A stretch of 64,000 nucleotides of DNA from Paludibacteraceae bacterium (GTDB taxonomy: Bacteria; Bacteroidota; Bacteroidia; Bacteroidales; Paludibacteraceae): positions 1 to 64,000 of the forward strand of contig JAFVAX010000011.1 in the NCBI GenBank assembly GCA_017480285.1, given 5' to 3'. Shown piece by piece: positions 1-8,700 of the stretch. Each line of letters starts with the position of its first letter. The first letter of the stretch is position 1. The notes under the pieces were generated by a model, which saw nothing but the letters and a program-made list of their open reading frames with translations, had not been told where the DNA came from and did no database searches. Both the position numbers and the translations under genes were made by a program.

Positions 1-18
1 GGAAATGCAAGAGTTATT

Positions 19-110
19 TTAATTTATTTTATTTTATTTGATTTGATTTTATTTTATTTGATTTGATTTTTTTTGATTTGATTTGATTTTTTTTGATTTG
101 ATTTTTTTTG
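19..110. repeat. T-rich low-complexity tract
   Basis: A simple-sequence stretch built from runs of T interrupted by ATTTGATTTG blocks. No coding sequence is visible between the window edge and about position 290. The blocks look like slippage products. Function unknown. Confidence 0.6.
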
Positions 111-224
111 CGGTGAGGGTGAGGGGATTAGGGAGAGGGAATGACGGATGGGGTGCCGGCAGAAGGGATGAGTAAAGAGATGATATACCGCGAATGAACT
201 TCGGCATGTGTGTCGAGGATTGGG

Positions 225-285
225 CACCGAGTTACAAATCGGAATTCCATTCAGCCGGATTACAAATCCTGTCGGACAGGGTAAT
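225..285. repeat. possible degraded intergenic repeat (REP-like)
   Basis: Two similar blocks containing TTACAAATC separated by about 20 bases, followed by the small dyad CCTGTCGGACAGG. It resembles palindromic intergenic repeats of Bacteroidota, but no second full copy was found in the window, so this is a weak call. Confidence 0.3.
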
Positions 286-322
286 TAAAAAGCACCACCG
301 AATCGAGTTGAGTCGGTGTTTT
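286..322 (-). terminator. intrinsic terminator, possibly bidirectional
   Basis: A stem CACCGA/TCGGTG (296-301 with 313-318) has T-rich sequence on the far side in both directions. On the minus strand it follows the stop codon of the acetyltransferase gene by about 20 bases, so it probably ends the flavodoxin/acetyltransferase transcript. Confidence 0.55.
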
Positions 323-337
323 CTTATTTCTTTTGCC

Positions 338-874
338 TTACTGCTTTGGAGGAATCATCTTAATCACTTTGGCGGGGTTGCCGGCGACGATGGCATTGGC
401 AGGCACATCTTTGGTTACGACTGCGGCGGCAGCCACTACGGCGTTTTCGCCGACCGTCACGCCCGGCAGGATAGTAGCCCCTGCACCTACCCATGCGTTC
501 TTGCATATATGCACGGGTTTGCAGATGAGAATCTGACGTTCGTAGAGGTCGTGGTTATTACTGATGAGTTGTACATTAGCGGCAATCATTGCACCATCCT
601 CTATTGTGATACTGCCACGAGACATCATCAGGCAATCGGGCATTATCATAACATTCTTGCCTATATGTACCATATCGAAACAAACACCTTTCAATGGCGG
701 TTGAACGATAGAGCCTTCGCCGATGTTCTCACCGAACAAGGCTTTCGTTGCCTCTATGTTCTCCGGCGTGAAAGGAATAGTCTGATTGAAAGCAAAGAGT
801 CTGCGTCCTTGCTCAATATACGCGGCTTGCGCTTCGGGTGTCGTTACCCGTGGATCTACACGAAACTCTTCCAT
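338..874 (-). CDS. maltose/galactoside O-acetyltransferase-like hexapeptide-repeat protein
   Basis: A 178-residue left-handed beta-helix acyltransferase of the LacA/Maa type, which transfers an acetyl group from acetyl-CoA to a sugar or similar hydroxyl. The N-terminal helical region (about 1-60) is followed by hexapeptide repeats (about 70-170). The family signature is seen in NNHDLY (catalytic-type His), [15 protein letters not shown] and the closing AGNPAKVIK. Length is usual for the family. It starts 2 bases after the flavodoxin stop, so the two are probably co-transcribed. The real substrate cannot be told from sequence. Confidence 0.85.
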   Translation of the reverse strand: MEEFRVDPRVTTPEAQAAYIEQGRRLFAFNQTIPFTPENIEATKALFGENIGEGSIVQPPLKGVCFDMVHIGKNVMIMPDCLMMSRGSITIEDGAMIAANVQLISNNHDLYERQILICKPVHICKNAWVGAGATILPGVTVGENAVVAAAAVVTKDVPANAIVAGNPAKVIKMIPPKQ

Positions 875-876
875 AA

Positions 877-1473
877 TTATAACTCTAAACTTTTAATCCA
901 TGTTTCTACTTTCGATTTGCCGGTACGCACCTCATGACCATAGATGCTGAAACCTTTCTTTACGTCTGCACGCGGGTATGCTGCGCGCAAATCATTGACG
1001 CAACTGCCGAGTCCGCTGCCCTCGTGGGTGGTGAAAGGGTATATGGTCTTGCCGTTGAGGTCGTAGGTGTCGAAGAAGGTAAACATCACTTGGGGATATG
1101 TACCCCACCAAACAGGACCGCCGATGAAGATCACATCATATTGGTCGAGGTTCTCCAACTTGCCTTCAAACGCAGGACGCTCGTCTTTTATCTGTTCGTC
1201 TTGTGCGAGGTCGCAAAGCGGTTTGTACGCCATGCCATCGTACTTATGGGTTACGATTTCAAATTGGTCAGCACTCGTCAGTTCGCTGATATAATCGGCA
1301 ACTATCTTGGTGTTGCCAACTTTGATGTTTCCTACCGAGTAGTTATCTCCTGCATGGGAGAAAAAGACTACCAATGCTTTCTTGTTCATATTCGTTGCTT
1401 TTTTAGTTGTTTGCGCGTTGCAACTCGCCAAGGCAATCACACCTGCGAGGATGGTTAAAATTAGTTTTCTCAT
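877..1473 (-). CDS. exported flavodoxin-like protein (probable lipoprotein)
   Basis: 198 residues. The N-terminus is a lipoprotein-type signal with Cys at about residue 19 (LASCN). The rest is a flavodoxin fold: the FMN phosphate-binding loop is [11 protein letters not shown], and [13 protein letters not shown] forms the second flavin loop. Known relatives bind FMN and act in electron transfer or as quinone/azo reductases. An export signal on a flavodoxin is unusual but recurs in Bacteroidales. First gene of a two-gene unit with the acetyltransferase; its promoter lies about 115 bases upstream. Confidence 0.85.
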   Translation of the reverse strand: MRKLILTILAGVIALASCNAQTTKKATNMNKKALVVFFSHAGDNYSVGNIKVGNTKIVADYISELTSADQFEIVTHKYDGMAYKPLCDLAQDEQIKDERPAFEGKLENLDQYDVIFIGGPVWWGTYPQVMFTFFDTYDLNGKTIYPFTTHEGSGLGSCVNDLRAAYPRADVKKGFSIYGHEVRTGKSKVETWIKSLEL

Positions 1474-1586
1474 ATTACAGACTATCTATTAAAATTTGTT
1501 TAATATCTTGTTCAGTAAGCGGTACAAATCAAAATTTTGCATAATGCTATTTTTATGAAGTAAACAAAACGATTTATTTTCGATTG

Positions 1587-1617
1587 CAAAAATAACGCTT
1601 TTTTTCGATATAATCAA
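1587..1617 (-). promoter_or_regulatory. Bacteroidota-type promoter for the flavodoxin gene
   Basis: On the minus strand a -33 TTG (1615-1617) and a -7 TATTTTTG (1587-1594) are separated by 20 bases, matching the TTG/TAnnTTTG pattern. The predicted leader is about 107 bases. Confidence 0.6.
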
Positions 1618-1667
1618 TACACAAAATGCGGGAAAAGTTATAAAATTTGACGATTTTTTGCTATTTT

Positions 1668-3458
1668 TCAAAAAAACGATCTGCCAAACAGTCTGTTAAT
1701 AAGGTCTGAACGCCCGATACGACGCAGTGTTCGCATTATCTGTTGCCGGAACTCAGGTTTGTACCAGAAGAAGAACTGCCGTTGTTGCAACTTGTCGTCT
1801 TTCGTACGGGCGCAGAAAACAGGCTCAAGTGTATAAGGGTGATAACCCGAATAATATATCTCTGTTGCAAGTGTCATGGGCGTTGGGGTGAAGTCTTGCA
1901 CCTGTTCCAGATGGAAATCCAACTCCTTGGTCTCAACTGCCAACTCTGCCATATCCTCAAGTCTGCAACCAGGGTGAGAGGAGATGAAATAAGGTATAAT
2001 CTGCTGATTAAGACCGTATTTACCGTTTACCTTATCAAAAAACGCCTTGAAACGCTTGAATTGTTCAAATGGTGGTTTACGCATAAGCCGAAGCACATGG
2101 TCGGAAGTATGTTCGGGTGCTACTTTGAGTCTGCCTGAGACATGATGCCTTATCAGTTCCTCTGCATACTGCTCGTTGATAATATCATAGCGGACACCGC
2201 TACCGATAAACGATTTCTTAATAAAAGGCAGAGCATCAACAGAATGGTAAATATCAAGCAGGGGTTTCAAATCAAGATTGAGATTCTTGCATATATTAGG
2301 CTGTATGCACGATGGTCTTGCACATCGCTCGCACAGACTCTTGTCTTTGCCCGAGAGTGCATACATGTTTGCCGATGGTCCTCCCAAATCACTTATATAA
2401 CCCTTGAAATCAGGCATTTCAGCAATCTGTCTTACCTCTTTAAGAATCGACTCTTTACTACGCGATGCGATAAATTTTCCCTGATGGGCGGAGATAGTGC
2501 AGAAAGCACAGCCCCCAAAACAGCCACGATGCATATTGACCGAGAATTTTATCATCTCGAAGGCTGGAATAGTCTTACCCTTGTATTTGGGGTGTGGCAG
2601 TCGCATATAAGGCAAATCGAACGAAGCGTCAATCTCCTCGGTAGTCATAGGCGGGTAAGGCGGATTGACCACAACATACTTATTACCAACTTGTTGTGTA
2701 ATATAGGCAGCGTGATACTTGTTAGATTCCTCTTCTATATGGCGGAAATTAGCGGAATAGAGTTTCTTATCTTTGAGACATATTTCGTGCGAGTTAAGTT
2801 CTATAAGATTATCTTTTTGAGGTTTTGAGATAGAAAGATATGCCGTTTGCGGAACATCTCGAATCTCGCTTATCGGCTTGCCTTCAAGCATTTGGCGGGT
2901 TATCTCCCACTGCGGTTTCTCGCCCATTCCGTAAACGAGCAAATCGGCACCGGAACTGACAAGAATACTCGGCATCAGCCGGTCTTGTATGTAGTCGTAG
3001 TGCGTTACACGGCGAAGCGATGCCTCTATGCCACCAATAACGACCGGCACATCGGGAAAGAGTTGCTTGAGTATCTTGGTATAAACGATTGTCGGGTAGT
3101 CGGGTCTCATATCAGCCCTCCCATCAGGCGTATAGGCATCGTCGGAACGCCGACGGCGGTTGGCTGTATAGTGATTGACCATTGAGTCCATCGCACCGGC
3201 AGAGACGGCAAAATAGAGTCGCGGTTTGCCGAGTTTCTTGAAGTCGCGAAGATCGTCGCGCCAGTTTGGTTGTGGAACAACTGCCACACGCAAACCATGC
3301 GATTCCAAACTTCTACCAATAACAGCCGCAGCAAACGAAGGATGGTCAATGTATGCATCGCCTGAGAATATGATTATATCGACATAATCCCACCCTCTCA
3401 GGTCCATCTCTTTTTTTGTTGTAGGCAAGTAATTATTTAAGTCGTAGGGATTTTTCAT
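1668..3458 (-). CDS. ygiQ: YgiQ family radical SAM protein
   Basis: 596 residues from the ATG at 3458; a TTG 21 bases upstream would also be in frame but overlaps the -7 box. The N-terminal B12-binding-like/YgiQ region (about 1-290) is followed by a radical SAM core with the 4Fe-4S motif C313-x3-C317-x2-C320 (CFGGCAFC) and the characteristic C-terminal YgiQ part (EQVQDFTPTPMTLAT). The family is widespread but its reaction is not established. It is divergent from the TIGR02757-type gene with overlapping promoters. Confidence 0.93.
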   Translation of the reverse strand: MKNPYDLNNYLPTTKKEMDLRGWDYVDIIIFSGDAYIDHPSFAAAVIGRSLESHGLRVAVVPQPNWRDDLRDFKKLGKPRLYFAVSAGAMDSMVNHYTANRRRRSDDAYTPDGRADMRPDYPTIVYTKILKQLFPDVPVVIGGIEASLRRVTHYDYIQDRLMPSILVSSGADLLVYGMGEKPQWEITRQMLEGKPISEIRDVPQTAYLSISKPQKDNLIELNSHEICLKDKKLYSANFRHIEEESNKYHAAYITQQVGNKYVVVNPPYPPMTTEEIDASFDLPYMRLPHPKYKGKTIPAFEMIKFSVNMHRGCFGGCAFCTISAHQGKFIASRSKESILKEVRQIAEMPDFKGYISDLGGPSANMYALSGKDKSLCERCARPSCIQPNICKNLNLDLKPLLDIYHSVDALPFIKKSFIGSGVRYDIINEQYAEELIRHHVSGRLKVAPEHTSDHVLRLMRKPPFEQFKRFKAFFDKVNGKYGLNQQIIPYFISSHPGCRLEDMAELAVETKELDFHLEQVQDFTPTPMTLATEIYYSGYHPYTLEPVFCARTKDDKLQQRQFFFWYKPEFRQQIMRTLRRIGRSDLINRLFGRSFF

Positions 3459-3476
3459 TACTTCAATTTTAACACA

Positions 3477-3507
3477 CAAAAATACACTTTTTTTCGCAAT
3501 ATCGCAA
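3477..3507 (-). promoter_or_regulatory. promoter for ygiQ
   Basis: On the minus strand a -33 TTG (3505-3507), 20 bases, then a -7 TATTTTTG (3477-3484). The short leader (about 15 bases) supports the ATG at 3458 as start. Confidence 0.6.
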
Positions 3508-3515
3508 AAGTTTTA

Positions 3516-3546
3516 TTGTTTTTACACTTTTTTTTGTATAACTTTG
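3516..3546 (+). promoter_or_regulatory. promoter for the TIGR02757-type gene
   Basis: -33 TTG (3516-3518), 20-base spacer, -7 TAACTTTG (3539-3546). It lies almost back to back with the ygiQ promoter, so the two divergent genes could affect each other. Confidence 0.65.
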
Positions 3547-3578
3547 CAAGATAATTACAATTTTAATTCTAACAATCA

Positions 3579-4313
3579 ATGTTAAAACAAGAATTAGAAC
3601 AGTTGGCATCGCTGTATGAGACGGCAGATTTTTTGCAGGGCGACCCCTCGTTTTTTATGCATCAGGTAACAGGCGAACCAAATCAAGAGACGATGGCTTT
3701 TCTTGCAGCCGCAATAAGTTATGGCAGCAGAAAACAATTTCTGCCCAAAATAGAACAGATGCTTAGTTGGTCTGAAGGTGAACCATACGAGTGGATACTG
3801 CGGGGCAAGTATGAAAAACATATTTGCAAAGACGACAACTCTTGTTTTTACCGCCTTTATACTTACAAACAGATGAACTTGTTTCTAAATCGCTATCAGC
3901 AATTACTACAAGAATATGGAAGCCTGAAACAATTCACAATTCACAATTCACAAACTACACTTGAGATTATTGCGAAAATTACTGCCTATTTCTCCGAGTC
4001 TGAATCGGGAATCATACCCAAAGATACAACTTCCGCTTGTAAACGCTTGTGTATGTTCTTAAGATGGATGGTCAGAGACAGCTCGCCTGTAGATTTAGGT
4101 ATTTGGGCTGACATTATTGACAAGCGTACCCTCATAATGCCACTTGACACACATGTACTGCATCAAGCCGAGCGTTTAGGACTCATCAAAAGCAGAAACG
4201 CAACGATGGCAACTGCCATCAAACTAACTGCTGAAGTTGCAAAAATCTTTCCTGATGACCCCCTCCGTGCAGATTTCGCATTGTTCGGATATGGAGTAAA
4301 TTGTAAATTGTAA
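3579..4313 (+). CDS. TIGR02757 (DUF2400) family protein
   Basis: 244 residues. The C-terminal half holds the family signature: RLCMFLRWMVR, DLGIWADI and PLDTHVLHQAERLGL, which resembles the helix-hairpin-helix end of DNA glycosylases. TIGR02757 proteins are conserved in Bacteroidota and their function is unknown; a DNA-repair-related role is only an inference from the fold. Residues near 118-122 are encoded by a short tandem ACAATTC repeat (about 3938-3953), so a small intergenic-type repeat has entered the coding region without breaking the frame. Confidence 0.88.
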   Translation: MLKQELEQLASLYETADFLQGDPSFFMHQVTGEPNQETMAFLAAAISYGSRKQFLPKIEQMLSWSEGEPYEWILRGKYEKHICKDDNSCFYRLYTYKQMNLFLNRYQQLLQEYGSLKQFTIHNSQTTLEIIAKITAYFSESESGIIPKDTTSACKRLCMFLRWMVRDSSPVDLGIWADIIDKRTLIMPLDTHVLHQAERLGLIKSRNATMATAIKLTAEVAKIFPDDPLRADFALFGYGVNCKL

Positions 4314-4320
4314 TCGCTTA

Positions 4321-4351
4321 TTGCAAAATTCAATTTTTTTTCGTAAATTTG
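4321..4351 (+). promoter_or_regulatory. promoter of the RND efflux operon
   Basis: -33 TTG (4321-4323), 20 bases, -7 TAAATTTG (4344-4351). It would give a leader of about 220 bases before the membrane fusion protein gene. The leader includes a possible hairpin, TGCGAATT (about 4427-4434) with AATTCGCA (about 4462-4469). Confidence 0.6.
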
Positions 4352-4580
4352 CAAACAGATATTACAAAAAAATACAATTATTGATATTAAATTGTTGAAT
4401 ATAACAATGTTTTTTAAGCCGATAATTTTGCGAATTGGTACAAATTCATTTCCGGGGGAAAATTCGCAGGATTTAACCGACTAACAGGACGGCAGGTGCT
4501 TTGTGCGCTTGTCGCTTGCTTTTTTTAATCTAAAATTGATATTACAGAAAATTATATAATGATACAAAAAGTAATAACAC

Positions 4581-5681
4581 ATGAATTTACATCTACTTGT
4601 TAAAATTTTCAATGCAGCATGCGTGTGTAGCGCAATGGTGCTTACCGGTTGTGTCAAACTGCCAGAGGAGCAGCACACCAGTTATGAAACGCTCACTCTC
4701 TCGCGAGAAACGGTAACCGCCCCGCAGGTTTGGTCTGCCACTGTTCGTGGTGCGGGCGATGTATCAATCGTTTCAAGAGTTACAGGTACTCTGAATGAGA
4801 TTAGAGTCAAAGACGGTCAGCGCGTCAAAGCAGGCGATGTGCTTTTCGTTATTGACAGACGGAGTGCGGAGAACAGCCTTGCTCATGCTCAAGCCGACTT
4901 ACAAACAGCCGTAGCCAATCGCGAAAATGCCCGTTTGGAAGCAGAGAGCAACAAAGAGTTAGCAGAGCAAGGTATCATAAGCGATTACCTGCTTCGCAAG
5001 AGTCTCAACACACTTCAGTCAGCCGAAGCACAAGTAACACAAGCACAGGCTGCCATACGAGATGCTGAACTGAACCTGAGTTTTTGCACCATCAAAAGTC
5101 CGGTTGACGGATTGGTTGGAAACATCATCCCCCGTATAGGCGATGTGATCGCCGAAGGCACTATGCTGACCCGTGTTGCCGGAGTGAACGAGATGGAAGC
5201 AAGTTTTTCATTGACAGAGAGTCAGGTACATGCGCTTGTAAGTGAATTAGGTTCATTGGAAAAAGTAAAGAAAATAGCCCCGCCAATGACTTTCCGCTTC
5301 AAAGACGGTAGCGAGTACTCGGAAAAAGGTAAAATAACAAGTCTTTCGGGTATGGTTGACCAACAAACCGGTTCTATTACCTGCTATGTAACTTTCCCTA
5401 ACCCCAAAGGTGAACTCTTTTCAGGTATGCAAGGCTCAGTCATTATGCCTATAGAATGGGAGAATGTGATGCTTATACCACTTACTGCCGTTGTACGCAT
5501 ACAGAACAAAGTGCTTGTTTATAAAGTCGGAAAAGACAGTCTTGCAACAGGTGCACTGGTTGAGATAGAGGAATTGGGCGATGGCACTCGTGCTGCCATC
5601 CTCTCAGGTGCCGAAGTGGGAGAAACGATTGTAGCCAAAGGTGCCGCAAATGTACACGAAAAAGACCGCGTCATTTGGTAA
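4581..5681 (+). CDS. RND efflux membrane fusion protein (AcrA-like lipoprotein)
   Basis: 366 residues. Lipoprotein signal peptide with lipobox LTGC, Cys24. A lipoyl/barrel-sandwich half (GDVSIVSRVTGTLNEIRVKDGQRVKAGDVLFVID) is followed by an alpha-hairpin coiled coil (about 95-165), the second lipoyl half (FCTIKSPVDGLVG) and the beta-barrel and membrane-proximal domains. It is the periplasmic adaptor linking the inner-membrane pump to the outer-membrane channel, both encoded by the next gene 77 bases downstream. The gap holds short repeat motifs (TTTCAACTTTCAATTTTCAAC) common in Bacteroidales. Confidence 0.93.
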   Translation: MNLHLLVKIFNAACVCSAMVLTGCVKLPEEQHTSYETLTLSRETVTAPQVWSATVRGAGDVSIVSRVTGTLNEIRVKDGQRVKAGDVLFVIDRRSAENSLAHAQADLQTAVANRENARLEAESNKELAEQGIISDYLLRKSLNTLQSAEAQVTQAQAAIRDAELNLSFCTIKSPVDGLVGNIIPRIGDVIAEGTMLTRVAGVNEMEASFSLTESQVHALVSELGSLEKVKKIAPPMTFRFKDGSEYSEKGKITSLSGMVDQQTGSITCYVTFPNPKGELFSGMQGSVIMPIEWENVMLIPLTAVVRIQNKVLVYKVGKDSLATGALVEIEELGDGTRAAILSGAEVGETIVAKGAANVHEKDRVIW

Positions 5682-5758
5682 CAATTCACAATTATTAAGA
5701 TTCTGACCTTCGTAAGAATGAGGATTTTCACCTTTCAACTTTCAATTTTCAACATAAT

Positions 5759-8700
5759 ATGAAGGGAAATATATTTGTAGATAGAAAAGTAATGGCGATA
5801 TGTATATCGCTGTTAATAGCCTTGATTGGCTTTATATGCCTCAAAACATTGCCTATAGAGCAGTATCCTGACATTGCACCTCCAACTGTTATGATATCAA
5901 CTTCTTATTCCGGAGCGGATGCCAACACGGTTATGAAATCTGTTGTTATGCCTATTGAGGAGGCGGTCAACGGTGTGGAAAACATGGCATATATGACCTC
6001 CGAGGCAAGTGCAACGGGCGATGTAAATATCAATGTCTTTTTCAAGCAAGGCACCAACCCCGATATGGCTGCCGTCAATGTACAGAACCGTGTTTCGGCT
6101 GCGTTAGGACTGCTACCACAAGAAGTAACTCGTGTGGGTGTGAAAGTGGAGAAGAGACAAAACAACATACTGCAAATCACTGCTCTTGTGAGCCGCGACG
6201 GAAAGTTTGACAACGACTTTATAGCCAACTACATAGACATCAACGTCAAACCTCGTTTGTTGCGTGTAACAGGTGTGGGAGCGATACAGTTATTAGGCAA
6301 CACATATTCATTGCGTATCTGGATGAAGCCGGATGTGATGGCGCGTTATGGTCTTGACCCGCAAGATGTTTTTGCAGCCATAGGCAACCAGAACATGGTG
6401 GCAGCCACCGGTTCGCTCGGCGAGCAGAGTGGCAACACTTATCAATACAACCTTGAGTACAAAGGTCGCTTGCAGTCGATTGACGAGTTCGAGTCGATAG
6501 TACTTCGCACCGGCGAAGGCAATGTGCTGCACCTTAAAGATGTGGCAGATGTGGAATTAGGTGCTTTGAACTATAGTTTCTCCTCGCGTGTACATGGTCA
6601 GCCCGGTGTGGCATTTATCATCAATCAAGCACCGGGAGCAAATGCTACCGAAGTTAATGCCGCAATCAATGAGATATATAATGATATTAAGCAAACGATG
6701 CCAGCCGGACTGGAATTCACCATCTTGCAGACCTCCGATGACTTCCTCTATGCCGCTATGCATAATGTGGTGGAGACACTGATTATCGCTATTCTGCTTG
6801 TGATATTAGTGGTGTATTTCTTCTTGCAAAATTTCAAAGCAACACTTATTCCGTCAATCTCTATTATCGTTTCATTGCTTGGCACTTTTGCTGTTGTTAA
6901 AGTAGCGGGATTTTCACTTAATATACTGACTCTCTTTGCTTTAGTGCTTGCTATAGGTACCGTCGTCGATGATGCCATTGTGGTTGTAGAAGCCGTGATG
7001 GCGAAGATGGAGTCGGGCTACACCTCTGCATATAAGGCTACAAAAGATGCAATGAGCGAAGTAACCGTGGCGGTTATCAGTTGTACGCTCGTATTTATGG
7101 CTGTGTTTATCCCCGTAACCTTTATGCCCGGAACGAGTGGCACTTTCTTCACACAGTTCGGTATAACGATTGCAAGTTCCGTAGGACTGAGTTGTATCTC
7201 TGCACTAACCTTGTGCCCGGCTCTGACTGCTGTACTCTTCCGTCCGACAAACAATACGGAACAGCAGCATAAAGGACTTAACTATTGGGTTAAGACTGCC
7301 TACGAAGCAGGATATAATGCCATTTTAGGCAAATATAAAAACGGCGTTTCCCGTTTCTTGCAGAAACCTCGTCGCGCTTGGATATGGCTTCTGTTGGCTG
7401 TTGTTGCAATGGTGTTTGCAATGCGTGCCCTTCCTTCAGGACTTGTGCCGCAGGAAGACCAAGGTGTTTTCCTTGTGGATGTTACAGCCCCTGCCGGCTC
7501 ACCACTTGTGGAGACGGACAAGATAATGGCTCAGGTCGAGGAGCATGTGCTGCGATTGGAAGAAGTGGAGAGTTATGCCAAGATTTCCGGTTTTGGTATC
7601 GTCTCCGGTACGGGTGTCAATTATGGTACGCTCGTCGTTCGCCTCAAGCCATGGGATAAGCGCGAAGGTTTAGAACATTATATAGATATGGTAATGGCCA
7701 AGTTGTACTACTCGTGCGAAGATATTAAGGATGCTCAAGTCTTCCCGGGTCAGATGCCACAGATTCCGGGTTATGGTAATAGCGATGGTATCGACTTGCA
7801 GATGGAAGACTTGCAAGGCGGTGATATGTCAAAGTTCAACGAGGTGGTCAACTCTTTCCTTGCCGAACTGCAAAAACGCAAAGAGGTACAGATGGCTATA
7901 TCGCTTTATTCGGAGTCGTATCCCAAATATAAGGTGGATGTCAACGCCACACAGTGCGACCGCGCCGGTATTTCGCCGGATGTGGTGCTCAATACTCTCG
8001 GTGCATACTGCGGTAGCGCTTACATAAGCAACTTCAACCAATATGGCAAGGTCTATCGTGTCATGGCAGGTGCTGCACCTGAGTATCGCCTCGATCCCAA
8101 CTCGCTTAATAACATCTTCGTTCGTGTAGGCGAGGAGATGGCCCCTATCTCGCAGTTCGTAACACTTACTCCTGCTGTAGGTTCTGCCACACAGAAACGT
8201 TTCAACCTCTATCAGTCGATAGCATGTAGCGTTAAACCTAACCCCGGATATAGCGACGGCGATGTTCAAAAAATTATAGAGCAAGTGGCAAAAGAACATT
8301 TGCCGGCCGGCTATGGATATGAATACGGCGGTATGAGTCGTGAGTTGGAAGAAAACAGCAAATCTAACCTCACCGTTCTTATCTATCTTGTATGTATCTT
8401 GCTTATCTATATGATTTTAGCATCACTCTATGAGTCGTTCTTCATTCCGCTTGCAGTGCTTTTATCAGTGCCGTTCGGACTGATGGGTTCGTTTGCTTTC
8501 TCTTGGCTCTGCGGACAAGAAAACAACATCTATTTGCAGACAGGTGTCATTATGCTTATTGGTTTGCTCGCTAAAACGGCTATTCTTATTACGGAGTTTG
8601 CCGTTGAGAAACGCAAGCAAGGTATGCCTATTCTTGAGGCAGCACTTGGTGCGTGTGAAGATCGTCTGCGTCCTATACTTATGACTGTTGTAACGATGAT

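Noticed and set aside
194..937. 247-residue plus-strand frame at the left edge
   Set aside because: It lies antisense to the acetyltransferase, whose minus-strand protein has clear family motifs; this frame shows none.
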